From the NCBI RefSeq assembly GCF_012911975.1, contig NZ_SMDQ01000013.1, positions 46,893 to 110,892 on the forward strand: a DNA stretch of 64,000 bases, given 5' to 3'. How positions within the stretch are numbered: the first letter of the stretch is position 1; each line of letters opens with the position of its first letter. Made by a program: the position numbers and the translations under genes. The notes below the pieces were generated by a model, which was not told where the DNA came from, did not search any database, and worked only from the letters and a program-made list of their open reading frames with translations. This document shows positions 34,554-44,939 of this stretch, piece after piece. Source of the stretch: Nodosilinea sp. P-1105. Lineage in GTDB: Bacteria > Cyanobacteriota > Cyanobacteriia > Phormidesmidales > Phormidesmidaceae.

Positions 34554-36062
34554 ATGGCTGCGAGTACCTTGATTGCCTTTGCCCTTTACCTGTTGGTGAT
34601 GTTGGGCATTGGCTTATTTGGCTACAAACTCACCAACAAACATGCCGATTACATTTTGGGTGGCCGCAGTCTGGGGCCAGGGGTGGCGGCCCTCAGCGCT
34701 GGAGCCTCTGACATGAGCGGTTGGCTATTGCTGGGGCTGCCGGGGGCCATCTACGCCGACGGCATGAACCAGGCCTGGATTGTGATTGGCTTGATGATCG
34801 GCATTTTTATTAACTGGCAGTTTGTGGCCAAGCGCCTGCGGGTTTATACGGAGGTATCGGGAGATGCCCTCACCCTCCCTGACTTTTTAGATAACCGCTT
34901 TCGCGATCGCGCCCGGCTGTTACGAGTCCTGTCGGCCATTGTGATTTTAATCTTCTTTACCCTCTACACCTCCGCCGGGCTGGTGGGGGGCGGCATCTTG
35001 TTTCAGCAATCCTTTGGCCTCGACTACACGGTGGCCCTGTGGGTAGGGGCGTTGATTATCGTCGGCTACACCTTCCTGGGGGGCTTTTTGGCGGTCTGCT
35101 GGACCGACTTTATCCAGGGCATCATCATGTTCTTGGCGATTGTGATTGTGCCCATCGTGGCCATCACCTCCCTGGGAGGACTGGGGGAAGTGGCCACCCA
35201 GGTGGGGCAATTAGACCCTGGTTTTAACGACATCATGACCGGTACTTCGCTTTTGGGCATTATCTCTCTGATGGCCTGGGGGTTAGGCTACTTTGGGCAA
35301 CCCCACATTCTGGCCCGGTTTATGGCGGTGCGATCGCCCCGGGAAGTGCCCACCGCCCAACTGGTGGCCATGTTCTGGGTGGTGCTGGCCATGTACGGGG
35401 CTCTGCTCACCGGCTATAGCGGCGTGGCCTTCTTTGCTGATGCCCCCCTCGACAACCCTGAAACCGTGTTCTTACAGTTTACCCAGGTGCTCACCAATCC
35501 CTGGGTGGGCGGTGTCTTGCTAGCCGGGGTGCTGGCGGCGATTATGAGTACCGTCGACTCGCAACTGCTGGTGTGCGGCAGTGTGATTTCCGAGGACTTC
35601 TATCGGGGCATCGTCCGTCCCCAGGCCAGCGAACGGGAACTGGTCAACCTGGGCCGAATTAGTGTCGTGATCATTGCATTGATTGCCACCGTGCTGGCTT
35701 CTAACCCCGAAGCCCGGATTTTGGCCCTGGTGGGCTACGCCTGGGCCGGGTTTGGCGCTGCCTTTGGGCCGGTGATGATTTTGTCTTTGTTTTGGCACCG
35801 CATTACCCGCAATGGCGCCGCCGCTGGCATTGTTGTGGGTGCCCTGACAGTGATTATCTGGGCCCAACTGGAAGGGGGGCTGTTTGATCTGTACGAAATT
35901 TTGCCCGGATTTATCTTTAGCCTGGTTGCGATCGTGGTGGTTAGCTTGCTGGATACCACCCCGGCGATCGAAATTCGCCAGGAATTTGCCCTAGTCCGTG
36001 ACCAGATGACCAATCGCACCTATGGCCCACCCCTAGATGCACCCCCTACCGCCCTGGACTAG
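34554..36062 (+). CDS. putP: Sodium/proline symporter
   Basis: A 502-residue solute:sodium symporter with 12-13 predicted helices, importing L-proline with Na+. The start reads LIAFALYLLVMLGIGLFGYK, then GGRSLGPGVAALSAGASDMSGW, typical of PutP. YTFLGGFLAVCWTDFIQG is the family signature of TM5, and STVDSQLLVCGSVISEDFYR matches the PutP segment near TM8-9. AGGA lies about 9 nt before ATG 34554. Proline uptake would serve osmoprotection or nitrogen supply. Confidence 0.9.
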   Translation: MAASTLIAFALYLLVMLGIGLFGYKLTNKHADYILGGRSLGPGVAALSAGASDMSGWLLLGLPGAIYADGMNQAWIVIGLMIGIFINWQFVAKRLRVYTEVSGDALTLPDFLDNRFRDRARLLRVLSAIVILIFFTLYTSAGLVGGGILFQQSFGLDYTVALWVGALIIVGYTFLGGFLAVCWTDFIQGIIMFLAIVIVPIVAITSLGGLGEVATQVGQLDPGFNDIMTGTSLLGIISLMAWGLGYFGQPHILARFMAVRSPREVPTAQLVAMFWVVLAMYGALLTGYSGVAFFADAPLDNPETVFLQFTQVLTNPWVGGVLLAGVLAAIMSTVDSQLLVCGSVISEDFYRGIVRPQASERELVNLGRISVVIIALIATVLASNPEARILALVGYAWAGFGAAFGPVMILSLFWHRITRNGAAAGIVVGALTVIIWAQLEGGLFDLYEILPGFIFSLVAIVVVSLLDTTPAIEIRQEFALVRDQMTNRTYGPPLDAPPTALD

Positions 36063-36165
36063 GGTGCATTTTTATACCGCTAAAAGTTAAGATATGTAAC
36101 GGCCTGCTCATAAAGCTAGCGGCTGGCAGGCTGTGTACACCTTAAGCGGTTAAATCGGTACCTCT

Positions 36166-37257
36166 GTGCAATTAGATAGCGTTCTGCTTGGGCCTGGGGC
36201 ATCCACCCCAGCGCCCTCTTCCTCTCAGTCAGACCTTCCTTTCACCCTGCAAGATCTAAAAGCCGCAATCCCTCAACCTTGTTTTGAGCCCTCGGTGCTG
36301 CGATCCCTGGGCTATTTTTTTGGGGATATAGCCATGATCGCCGCCCTCTACGGGGTGGCTGCCCAAATTAACTCCTGGTTATTTTTACCCGTGTTTTGGC
36401 TGATGCAAGGCACCTTATTCTGGGCGCTGTTTGTCGTTGGGCACGACTGCGGCCATGGGTCGTTTTCCAAGGCAAAATGGCTGAATAATCTGATTGGCCA
36501 CCTGGCCCATACCCCGATTTTGGTGCCTTACCACGGCTGGCGCATCAGCCACCGCACCCACCACGCCAATACCGGCAACATCGATACTGACGAGAGTTGG
36601 TACCCCATTGCTGAAGCAGACTATCGGGCCATGTCATGGATCGCTAAGCTGGTGCGATTTTATGGATCCTTGCTGGCCTATCCAGTTTATTTATTTCTGC
36701 GTTCCCCTGGCCGTGATGGGTCCCACTTTTTGCCCAGCAGCGCCCTGTTTCGCCCTTCTGAGCGCAGGCAGGTACTCACCAGCACAATTTGCTGGGCAGC
36801 GATGGTATTAGTTTTAATTGGGCTAGCCATCCAGTTTGGGCCGTTGTTTTTGCTGAAGTACTATGTTGCCCCTTACCTGGTGTTTGTGGTTTGGCTAGAT
36901 CTCGTCACGTTCTTGCACCACAGCGACTCTGAGATCCCCTGGTACCGTAACGATGATTGGCACTTCCTGAAAGGGGCTCTATCTACCATCGATCGCGACT
37001 ACGGCTGGTTGAACCCGATTCACCACAACATTGGTACCCATGTGGCCCACCATATTTTTCTGGGTATTCCCCATTACCATCTGAAAGCAGCTACAGCCGC
37101 AATTAAGCCGGTGCTGGGGGACTACTATCGTTCGTCTGACGAGCCCATCTGGCGCAGTTTTGTGCGATCGTACTGGGCCTGTCACTTTGTCCCCGATCAG
37201 GGGTCGAAGGTGTACTACCAGCCTCACCCGAGCTATGGGAAACCATGGGTTGACTAG
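36166..37257 (+). CDS. desB: Acyl-lipid omega-3 desaturase
   Basis: A 363-residue membrane di-iron desaturase that inserts the omega-3 (delta15) double bond into lipid-bound C18 acyl chains, using ferredoxin, commonly induced in the cold. The three histidine boxes are HDCGH at 93-97, HRTHH at 129-133 and HVAHH at 292-296. LPFTLQDLKAAIP, CFEPSVLRSLGYFF and HANTGNIDTDESWYP match the DesB branch rather than DesA (delta12). Start is GTG 36166. Four or more membrane segments surround the boxes. The gene stands alone between putP and the GDSNT gene. Confidence 0.92.
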   Translation: MQLDSVLLGPGASTPAPSSSQSDLPFTLQDLKAAIPQPCFEPSVLRSLGYFFGDIAMIAALYGVAAQINSWLFLPVFWLMQGTLFWALFVVGHDCGHGSFSKAKWLNNLIGHLAHTPILVPYHGWRISHRTHHANTGNIDTDESWYPIAEADYRAMSWIAKLVRFYGSLLAYPVYLFLRSPGRDGSHFLPSSALFRPSERRQVLTSTICWAAMVLVLIGLAIQFGPLFLLKYYVAPYLVFVVWLDLVTFLHHSDSEIPWYRNDDWHFLKGALSTIDRDYGWLNPIHHNIGTHVAHHIFLGIPHYHLKAATAAIKPVLGDYYRSSDEPIWRSFVRSYWACHFVPDQGSKVYYQPHPSYGKPWVD

Positions 37258-37355
37258 TACGCTGTGGTATGCGTCCGAAAAGACTATAAAGACCCTGAGC
37301 CCTCCCTAAAACCTTGGCTACAGTAGAATTGGCTTCTTTATGTTTAGGTGGCGTG

Positions 37356-37775
37356 ATGACCCGTCCAGACTCCCCAGGTCCGAATCGCTCGGTGCAAATT
37401 AGCGGTAATGTCACCGGCGGCGCTGTCGTCGTCGGTGACAGCAACACGGTCTCGGTTCAGGTTCAGCAGGCCACCTTGCCGGCACCCGACGCCGTCGATA
37501 TTCGAGCCGAGTTGCAAGCCCTGCAAGCCGTTCTGGTCAGTTTAAATGACCCCGTCGCTAGCGGTGTGGCCCAAAAGCTCGCCGAAGAGGCGCACAAGCC
37601 AGAGCCCAGCAAGGATGTCATCGCCACCACCCTGGAAACCGGGTTGACTTACACCAAAACGTTGTCGGGCTTTGCGGAGGCGATCGATAAATTGCGGCCC
37701 CATGTGGAAGCAACAGCGGGCTGGTTGGGCAAGCAGGGCCACAAGCTGCTGCCCCTGGTGGGGTTGGTCCTGTGA
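37356..37775 (+). CDS. Small GDSNT-motif protein of the conflict-system-associated type
   Basis: A 139-residue protein. The N-terminal part has SVQISGNVTGGAVVVGDSNT and continues VSVQVQQATLPAP, a beta-strand block seen in cyanobacterial proteins near caspase, NACHT or CHAT effectors. The remainder is helical (AVDIRAELQALQAVLV, ATTLETGLTYTKTL, then FAEAIDKLRPHVEATAGWLG). There is no signal peptide. I use ATG 37356 with AGGTGG just upstream instead of the TTG at 37314. It lies 153 bp before the large peptidoglycan-hydrolase-like gene, in the same direction. The function is not established; the link to conflict systems is from recalled context. Confidence 0.6.
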   Translation: MTRPDSPGPNRSVQISGNVTGGAVVVGDSNTVSVQVQQATLPAPDAVDIRAELQALQAVLVSLNDPVASGVAQKLAEEAHKPEPSKDVIATTLETGLTYTKTLSGFAEAIDKLRPHVEATAGWLGKQGHKLLPLVGLVL

Positions 37776-37928
37776 GGGTGGCCTGGTTGACTTACTGCAG
37801 CATCACCCCACCGTTTACAGGCTCACCCCCTGCGCTACAGCCTTATCACTTTCCTACATAGTCCTTGTACAAAAGAGATCGGGATACCGTAGCGTTAGCC
37901 CAGGTGGGCATTAGAGGGGTGACTCAGG

Positions 37929-40610
37929 ATGGGAACGTGGATTAAAGAAACCGATCAGGCTCTGTACTTAATGCAGGGCAATGGCTACCTCGACTCTGTG
38001 TTGAAACGCCCTTCCCCCAGCAACCCCAAAGAGCAGATTGCCAATGTCAGCCCGCTCAAGGGGTGGTTTGCCCGCAGTGATCGACCTCGGGGTATGACCG
38101 TAGCTGTGGGAACGGGGGCTCCAGAACCGGAACCCGTGGCCCCTGCCCCTGGCCCTGGCGATGAGGCCCTGGCAATAGCCTTTAATGGTCAACTGCATGT
38201 GGTGGGCGACACCTTTTTCAAAACCAGTACCCAGCCCTCTAGCCAACTGGGCGATCGCGACAAAGTGCTGGTCAGGCAAGGCACGATTCTGCCAATTCGC
38301 TACTACAGCGAGGCCAGCGCCAATCACTGGCTCGTGGATTTACAGGCACCTAGCCTGGGTAGCGGCGATCGCACCCTCTGGTATGTCTACATCCCCCACA
38401 TGCGCCTGGGCACCGATGACACCCTAACGGTGACTTACGATACCCTGTTTAAGCTAGCCCCCCAACCATCCACCACCCTGCCCGATGCCGCCAAGGTATT
38501 TGTGTCCCAGGGGCATCAGTTCAGGCTCGCCTCTTTCCTGCCAGCGGCAGCCAACCACACCCAGATTGAGCTAGCCGATGCCACCCTCGGCCCCAATAAC
38601 GGCAGCCTGTGGTATGTCTATAACCGCCACGCCAAAACCCAGGACAATGGCAGTATCCCGCACCAGGGGCTGCAAGTGGAAACGGTGCGAGACACGGTTT
38701 TCACCCTGAGCCCCCAGCCCCCCCAGGCTCTGCCCGAGGACCAACAGGTGCAGGTCAAGGCTGGGGAAATCTTGCCGATTCAATACTACCTGGACCACAG
38801 TACCCATCAATGGCTGATTGAGCTGGTGGAACCCAACCTGGGGGATGGAAAAGCCACCAGCTGGTATATCAACACCCGCGATACCAAACTGGTGTCTGAC
38901 ATCACCCTGACCGTGACCAGCCCCACTATCTTCAAGAAATCCCCCCAGCCCGCTGTCACGTTGCCCGACAGTGCTAAGGTTTCCGTGGCCACGGGCAGCC
39001 AATTTACCCTGATTAGCCACCTGCCCGCCGCTGGCAATCACACTCGCATCGAACTGGCCGATACCCACCTGGGTCCTAATCAGGACAGCGTTTGGTACGT
39101 CTATAATCCCCACGTCACGATTCAGGGCCAGCGGCAGTTGCTGCAGGTGCTGAGTGACACGGTGTTTAAGACCAGTACCGCTCAGTCCAGTCAGTTGCCC
39201 GCCGAGGAAAAGGTGCTGGTGCGGCGCAACACCATCTTTGAGCTCAGTTCCTACGCCCAACCCGCCAGCAACCACGTCAAAGTCGCCCTCAAAGGGGCAT
39301 TTCTGGGTCCGCAAAACCGTAATACCTGGTACTGCTTTTTGCCGGACATTTATGTGGTGGGTACAGAGATTGGGAACAACCCCAATGACCAAAACAATGG
39401 CGGATCGGGCGGGGGCGGCGATCGCGGCATTCCCCTCCAGTTTCCTGGCTTTAGCGGCACCTACTATGCCAATGATCCGATTTTCTGGCAGACCCAGTAC
39501 GGCGATCGCGGCAATTTCACCTGGGGGGAAGCCCTCCACGTCAACCCGACCACGGGCCAGTACCGCCGTCCGGCCAGTGCCGATGTGATCTATGGCATCC
39601 AGCGCATCGCCCGGGCCATGGAAGATATTCGTAAGCGCTACGGCGATCGCCCGATCACGGTCACCTCCTGGTATCGGGACCCGGCCACCAACGCGGCCGT
39701 CGGCGGATCACCCAACTCTCGCCATTTATTTGGCGATGCCGTGGACTTTGTGGTGCCGGGCCGCCATCCCTTTGATGTCTACGCCGACTTAGACGCCTGG
39801 TGGGGCAGCCGGGGCGGACTGGCCAGTGCTCGCAGCTTTACCCACATTGATGCCAGGGGCTACCGGGCTCGCTGGGACTACGGCGATCGCTCCGTAGCCA
39901 TGGCCACCCAGGCGCCCCTGTCATCAACCACCGGCACCTGGATGAAAGCAACCGACCTGGCCATTTACCTGATGCGCGGTAACACCTGGATTTCCCGCCT
40001 GACCAAAACCCCCTCCGCTGCCAATCCTCAAGAACAGGTGCTGAACATTACCGGCATGGCCGCCTGGTTTGAGCGCCCCGACTACCCCACTGCCATGACC
40101 TTTGCCATGGGCACGGGCGCCCCCGAGCCCGACCCCTGGGTGCCCAGCCATAGCGGCAAAACCAACCCCGCAGGCATCGCCCTGATCAAGCACTTCGAGG
40201 GGTTGCGCCTAACCGCCTACCAGGACCCGGTTGGCATCTGGACCATCGGCTATGGCCACACCTCCATGGCCGGACCACCCCCGGTTGTCGAAGGTATGAC
40301 CATTACTGCCGCCGAAGCCGAAGCCATTCTCAAGCAAGACCTGGATCTGTTCGAACGGGGGGTAGCCGATGCTCTGACCATCATCACCAATGACGACCAG
40401 TTTTCAGCCATGGTTTCCTTTGCCTTTAACGTCGGCCTGGGGGCTTTCCGCAACTCCACCTTGCTGCGCAAGCATAATGCCGGGGATTTTGCCGGGGCAG
40501 CCGACGAGTTTCCCCGCTGGATCTATGCCGATGGCCAGATCCTGCCGGGGTTGGTGCGCCGTCGCCAGGCAGAAAGGGCTCTGTACCTGGGGCAAAACTG
40601 GGGGCCGTGA
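37929..40610 (+). CDS. Large multidomain protein: SH3-like repeats, M15 peptidase domain, GH24 lysozyme domain
   Basis: An 893-residue protein. Domain order: a 65-residue unit (GTWIKETDQALYLMQG) also repeated at about 668-735 (GTWMKATDLAIYLMRG); five tandem SH3-like repeats of about 75 residues between 90 and 480 (each with DTxFKxSxQPSxxLP and LWYVY); an M15-type D,D-carboxypeptidase domain near 540-655 with SRHLFGDAVDFVV and FTHIDARGYR as zinc ligands; and a C-terminal phage-type lysozyme (IKHFEGLRLTAYQDPVG, catalytic Glu near 757; WTIGYGHTS). It has no signal peptide. Peptidoglycan cleavage is likely; whether it is self-remodelling, a phage remnant or an effector is open. Confidence 0.85.
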   Translation: MGTWIKETDQALYLMQGNGYLDSVLKRPSPSNPKEQIANVSPLKGWFARSDRPRGMTVAVGTGAPEPEPVAPAPGPGDEALAIAFNGQLHVVGDTFFKTSTQPSSQLGDRDKVLVRQGTILPIRYYSEASANHWLVDLQAPSLGSGDRTLWYVYIPHMRLGTDDTLTVTYDTLFKLAPQPSTTLPDAAKVFVSQGHQFRLASFLPAAANHTQIELADATLGPNNGSLWYVYNRHAKTQDNGSIPHQGLQVETVRDTVFTLSPQPPQALPEDQQVQVKAGEILPIQYYLDHSTHQWLIELVEPNLGDGKATSWYINTRDTKLVSDITLTVTSPTIFKKSPQPAVTLPDSAKVSVATGSQFTLISHLPAAGNHTRIELADTHLGPNQDSVWYVYNPHVTIQGQRQLLQVLSDTVFKTSTAQSSQLPAEEKVLVRRNTIFELSSYAQPASNHVKVALKGAFLGPQNRNTWYCFLPDIYVVGTEIGNNPNDQNNGGSGGGGDRGIPLQFPGFSGTYYANDPIFWQTQYGDRGNFTWGEALHVNPTTGQYRRPASADVIYGIQRIARAMEDIRKRYGDRPITVTSWYRDPATNAAVGGSPNSRHLFGDAVDFVVPGRHPFDVYADLDAWWGSRGGLASARSFTHIDARGYRARWDYGDRSVAMATQAPLSSTTGTWMKATDLAIYLMRGNTWISRLTKTPSAANPQEQVLNITGMAAWFERPDYPTAMTFAMGTGAPEPDPWVPSHSGKTNPAGIALIKHFEGLRLTAYQDPVGIWTIGYGHTSMAGPPPVVEGMTITAAEAEAILKQDLDLFERGVADALTIITNDDQFSAMVSFAFNVGLGAFRNSTLLRKHNAGDFAGAADEFPRWIYADGQILPGLVRRRQAERALYLGQNWGP

Positions 40611-40639
40611 GTTCCGCAGGAGGGAGGTTGCCTCAATAC

Positions 40640-40845
40640 ACCAGGCCTTACCATACCCTCCCAAGGAGGGGTGCCCGTTCGCGTTCGCGAAGCGTTCCGA
40701 GGAAAAGCGTTCTGCAGGAAAGGGCGGGGTGTTCCCCTCCTGGGAGGGGTGCCCGGAGGGCGGGGTGGGTTCTTCGGGCTTGCTTGACCCACCCCTACCT
40801 ACTTCGACAGGCTCAGCACAGGCCTCCAAAGGAGGGGATTTCGGA
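40640..40845. repeat. CCCTCCC-AAGGAGGGG / TTCGACAGGCTCAGCACAG dispersed repeats
   Basis: CCCTCCCAAGGAGGGGTGCCC (40661-40681) and CCCCTCCTGGGAGGGGTGCCC (about 40734-40754) are paired palindromic blocks. Between them lies GTTCGCGTTCGCGAAGCG, and CTTCGACAGGCTCAGCACAG follows at about 40802. Such sequences are dispersed in many cyanobacterial genomes. No gene is supported in 40611-40976. Confidence 0.7.
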
Positions 40846-40976
40846 CCTTGACGGCACAAAATCCTTACATCTGTTAACCCTAAATTCAAGACTTGACTCA
40901 AGACTAGTGGGGCGTTAAAGAGCTACTGCTGTAGGCTTGTCAAAGCACCTGCGATATAGTACAAAAATACCACTAC

Positions 40977-41372
40977 CTATTCTCCCATGGCAGACTTGAT
41001 TTGATCCACAAACTCCTGATGGTCGATTACGGGTTTAGAAATATAGCCATCGGCACCACTTTCATGGAGGAAATTTTCTCGATCCCCCTCCATGGCGTGG
41101 GCGGTGACCAAAATCACTGGCAAACTAGCGGTGTTGGGGTCAGCCTTGAGGAGCTGGGTGATTTTGATGCCATCCATCGGTTTTCCCTGGTACATGCTGT
41201 GGGCCAGAGACACATCCATCAGTACCACATCGGCTTCGCCGCGACGGGCAATGGCCATCACCTCGTCCACATCTTCCGTGTGCTTAACGGCCAGGCCGCC
41301 GCGTTTGGTCAAAATCTTAGAAAAGACGCGGGCATTGACCAGGTCATCTTCCACAATCAAAACAGTTTTCAT
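40977..41372 (-). CDS. Single-domain response regulator (CheY/DivK-like)
   Basis: A 131-residue receiver domain alone. The acidic pair is in VLIVEDDLVNARV, the phosphoacceptor Asp in VVLMDVSLAHS, the switch Thr in VILVTAHAMEGD, and the conserved Lys in YISKPVID. With no output domain it probably works in a phosphorelay or binds a partner. It is divergent from the gyrase-type gene, with 330 bp between them in which I see no feature. Confidence 0.9.
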   Translation of the reverse strand: MKTVLIVEDDLVNARVFSKILTKRGGLAVKHTEDVDEVMAIARRGEADVVLMDVSLAHSMYQGKPMDGIKITQLLKADPNTASLPVILVTAHAMEGDRENFLHESGADGYISKPVIDHQEFVDQIKSAMGE

Positions 41373-41701
41373 GGCTTGGGTGTTTCCCTACGACCAAAAC
41401 GATAGGCTTGCCATACCCAGGGCATTGCTTATAACGTACAGCATTGTTAACCCTGATGTACCACATCCCACTGATGATTCGTTGTCTTTGCCTATCTTGG
41501 TCGCCAGTACCGTCCAGGGATTACCGTAGATGAAGGTACTCCCATCCACCCTAAGGGGCTTTATCCCCCTGTTATGGCCTTGTCAAAAGACAGGTTGACA
41601 ATTCCAGGTTCAGGCTGGGAACGTTAGATTCCCTAGGGTTAAGCGCCTGACGTCGTTGCCACCCATGCCCCATATCTCTCAGTTCACCCAGGATCCTGCC
41701 C

Positions 41702-44242
41702 ATGGCCGACCAACTTAACATCCTTGCTTCTGGGCAAATTGTGCCCACCTCTCTGCATACCGAGGTGCAACGGTCATACCTGGAATACGCCATGAGCGTG
41801 ATTGTGGGTCGTGCCCTACCCGATGTGCGTGACGGTCTGAAACCAGTGCATCGGCGGATTCTGTACGCTATGCACGAACTGGGGTTAACCCCCGATCGCC
41901 CCTACCGTAAGTGCGCCCGGGTGGTGGGGGATGTGCTGGGTAAGTACCATCCCCATGGCGATCAGGCGGTTTACGATGCCTTGGTGCGGATGGTGCAGAC
42001 CTTTTCCAGCCGCTATCCCCTGCTGGATGGCCACGGCAACTTTGGCTCGGTGGATAACGACCCCCCGGCCGCCATGCGGTACACCGAGACTCGCCTATCG
42101 CCCATCAGTAATGAGGCCCTGCTAGAGGATATCAGCGAGGCCCTGGTGGACTTTAGCGATAACTTCGACAGTTCCCAGCAAGAACCGGTGGTGCTGCCGA
42201 CCCAGTTGCCCAACCTCTTGCTCAATGGGTCCTCAGGGATTGCGGTGGGTATGGCCACCAACATCCCGCCCCACAACCTGGGAGAGGTAATCGACGGGCT
42301 GATTGCCCTGATTGATCGACCCACCCTGTCTGACGAAGAGCTATTTCGCCTGGTGCCAGGGCCTGACTTCCCCACGGGCGGCGAAATTATCGGCACTGAG
42401 GGGATTTATGACGCCTATCGTACCGGTCGGGGCAGCATTCCGGTGCGGGGAGTCAGCCAGTTTGAGGAAATTCGCCCCGGTCGAGGCCGCCAGCGACGCA
42501 ATGCCATCGTGATCACCGAACTGCCCTATCAGGTGAATAAAGCGGGCTGGATTGAGAAGATTGCCCAACTGGTCAACGCTAATAAGCTGGATGGTATTGC
42601 CGATATTCGCGATGAGAGCGATCGCGACGGCATGCGGGTGGTGATCGAACTAAAGCGGGAAACCTCGGGACAGCGGGTGCTGCAAGACCTGTACCGGATG
42701 ACCCCCCTGCAAAGTAATTTCGGGGTAATTATGCTGGCCCTGGATAATGGCCAGCCCCGCCAGTTGCCCCTGCGGGAGGTGATGCAGGCGTTTCTAGACT
42801 TTCGAGAAACCACCCTGACCCGCCACTACCAGCATCAGTTGGACAAAACAGAAAACCGGCTGCACATTCTGGATGGCTTATTAACCGCCCTGGGCAACCT
42901 GGATGCGATTATCGACATTTTGCGCAATGCTCCCGACGGCACCACCGCCAAGCAGCAGTTTCAGCAGCAATTTGAGCTCAGCGAACGCCAAGCCGATGCG
43001 ATTTTGGCCATGCCCCTACGCAAACTAACCGGCATGGAACGGCAAGGGCTGGAAACTGAGTATGAAGAGTTTACCCAGCGGCGAGACCAGCTGCAGCGGC
43101 TGTTGTCAGACCGGCGGGAACTGTTGAAGGCGATGAAGAAAGGGCTCCGGGCGCTGAAGAAGAAATATGGCGATTCCCGCCGCACCCGAATTCAAACAGA
43201 AGCTGAGCGAGAAGAAGAATCTCAACAGATTGAGGACATCATCGCGGAGGCGGTGGAAGAAGACACCGTGGTGGAATTTAGCCAGAAGGGCTATGTGCGG
43301 CGGTATTCCCAGCGATCGTACCAGCGGCGCCAGGCGCGGCTGGATGCAGACACCAACCCCAAGCTGCATGATGCCGAAGAGGACTTAACCATTCAGGTGG
43401 AAGCGGCTGTCACCACCCAGGAGGTGCTGACCCTCACCCGGGATGGTCGCGCCTTTACGGTGAGCGTGGAGGATATTCCAGCCAATCCCCGCCAGGGCAG
43501 AGGGGTACCGCTGGTGAACCTGTTGCCCGATTCGGTGCCCGCCGATGCCGATGCGGTCGTGACCCAACTGATGATTAATGACAGCAACCTCGGGCAGGAC
43601 CTGATTTTGGTCACCCGCAAAGGCAAAATCAAGCGTGCCCCCCTGAGGGAGTTCACCAACCTGACCGGGCGGGGGCTGACAGCGATGAAGGTAAAAACGG
43701 GCGATGACTTAGCCTATGTCACCCTGGCCCAGGCGGGGGATGAGGTGATCTTAGGGACATCTGGGGGCAGACTGCTGCGCTTCCCCATCGATGATGACAA
43801 TTTACCGATCATGGGGCGGGCCGCCCAAGGTCCCCAGGGGATACGCATGGGTAAACATGAAACCCTGATTGGCTGTGTGGCGGTGCAGGGGAAAAACGAT
43901 TGTGTGCTACTGATGTCAGCGGCGGGCTATGGCAAACGTCTGCCAGGGGAGGCCCTGCGCCTGGCCAAACGGGGGGACATTGGCACCCAATCGTTCCAGT
44001 TCAGCCAAAAGACCGATCACCTGGTGGCCCTAACCCCAGCCATCCCCCATACGGCCCTGACGGTGCTGACCAGCGCCGAGCGGGTGGCCATCGTGCCCAT
44101 CGAGTCGGTACCGCGTCAGGGTCGCACCGGAGAATGCGATCGCGTGGTTAAGCCCACCAAAGGCGAAACCGTCACCCAGGTGCTTACAGTTACCCTGCCA
44201 GAGTCCAGCGAGAACCAGGCCGCATCCACCGAGGAGGAGTAA
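41702..44242 (+). CDS. gyrA: DNA topoisomerase (ATP-hydrolysing) subunit A, GyrA/ParC family
   Basis: An 846-residue type IIA topoisomerase subunit, breaking and rejoining both DNA strands. The catalytic Tyr is Y127 in [10 protein letters not shown]. The quinolone-resistance region reads [17 protein letters not shown], with Gln at the position of E. coli Ser83. [20 protein letters not shown] and the long coiled coil of the breakage-reunion domain are intact. The C-terminal propeller is present, but the GyrA box is degenerate ([13 protein letters not shown]). Cyanobacteria often have two paralogues; which is the true gyrase subunit is uncertain. ATG 41702 starts after CCC, without a clear ribosome binding site. 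Confidence 0.9.
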   Translation: MADQLNILASGQIVPTSLHTEVQRSYLEYAMSVIVGRALPDVRDGLKPVHRRILYAMHELGLTPDRPYRKCARVVGDVLGKYHPHGDQAVYDALVRMVQTFSSRYPLLDGHGNFGSVDNDPPAAMRYTETRLSPISNEALLEDISEALVDFSDNFDSSQQEPVVLPTQLPNLLLNGSSGIAVGMATNIPPHNLGEVIDGLIALIDRPTLSDEELFRLVPGPDFPTGGEIIGTEGIYDAYRTGRGSIPVRGVSQFEEIRPGRGRQRRNAIVITELPYQVNKAGWIEKIAQLVNANKLDGIADIRDESDRDGMRVVIELKRETSGQRVLQDLYRMTPLQSNFGVIMLALDNGQPRQLPLREVMQAFLDFRETTLTRHYQHQLDKTENRLHILDGLLTALGNLDAIIDILRNAPDGTTAKQQFQQQFELSERQADAILAMPLRKLTGMERQGLETEYEEFTQRRDQLQRLLSDRRELLKAMKKGLRALKKKYGDSRRTRIQTEAEREEESQQIEDIIAEAVEEDTVVEFSQKGYVRRYSQRSYQRRQARLDADTNPKLHDAEEDLTIQVEAAVTTQEVLTLTRDGRAFTVSVEDIPANPRQGRGVPLVNLLPDSVPADADAVVTQLMINDSNLGQDLILVTRKGKIKRAPLREFTNLTGRGLTAMKVKTGDDLAYVTLAQAGDEVILGTSGGRLLRFPIDDDNLPIMGRAAQGPQGIRMGKHETLIGCVAVQGKNDCVLLMSAAGYGKRLPGEALRLAKRGDIGTQSFQFSQKTDHLVALTPAIPHTALTVLTSAERVAIVPIESVPRQGRTGECDRVVKPTKGETVTQVLTVTLPESSENQAASTEEE

Positions 44243-44311
44243 CCCCGGTGCGATCGGAGGTACGATCAAATAACCGTTTGCTCAACAGCGTCACCCCTGG
44301 GTATACCAACG

Positions 44312-44899
44312 ATGACGGCCACAACGCAAAAACTGACCTTTGAGGATTACCTTGCCTATCACGATGGGACAGATACCCGCTATGAACTCGTCGATGGGGA
44401 ACTGGTGCCCATGAGTCTGGGGACTGGCCAGCATGGCAGGATCATCGAGTTTTTGAATGACCAATTTCGGGACGAAATTAAACGCCAGCAGCTACCGTGG
44501 ACCGCTAAAGCCATGATGGTGGGGGTGCAGTCGCCTCGCGGTAGGCGCTGGGACACCTCCCGGATTCCTGATGTGACGATTTTACCCCTAGGGCAGTGGG
44601 ACGCCATGGCTGATCGTGAAGCTGTCATTCGCCTACATGAACCGCCACCCTTGCTGGTGGTCGAAGTGGTAAGCGACTCCACCGAAGCCGATGACTACCG
44701 CTCTAAGCGCTCAGAATATGGGCTATTGGAAATTCCTGAGTACTGGATAGTGGATTCGTTAGACAAAAAAGTAACCCTGTGTGTGTTAGACCACCAGTTC
44801 TATGACTCCACGGAGGTTTGGGCCGATCAGCAGATTCAGTCGCCCACACTGCCGGGGCTGCACCTCAGTACCAATCAAATTCTGGCTGGCAAACTGTAA
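44312..44899 (+). CDS. Uma2 family (DUF820) restriction-endonuclease-like protein
   Basis: A 195-residue protein with the PD-(D/E)XK fold, a group strongly expanded in cyanobacteria. Characteristic parts: [53 protein letters not shown] and the catalytic [20 protein letters not shown] with EYWIVD. Nuclease activity and biological role remain unproven. The 69-bp gap after the topoisomerase gene leaves it probably independent. Confidence 0.88.
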   Translation: MTATTQKLTFEDYLAYHDGTDTRYELVDGELVPMSLGTGQHGRIIEFLNDQFRDEIKRQQLPWTAKAMMVGVQSPRGRRWDTSRIPDVTILPLGQWDAMADREAVIRLHEPPPLLVVEVVSDSTEADDYRSKRSEYGLLEIPEYWIVDSLDKKVTLCVLDHQFYDSTEVWADQQIQSPTLPGLHLSTNQILAGKL

Positions 44900-44939
44900 C
44901 AGAGTGGGACATAGCGTCAACTCACTACTGGCTCAACAG

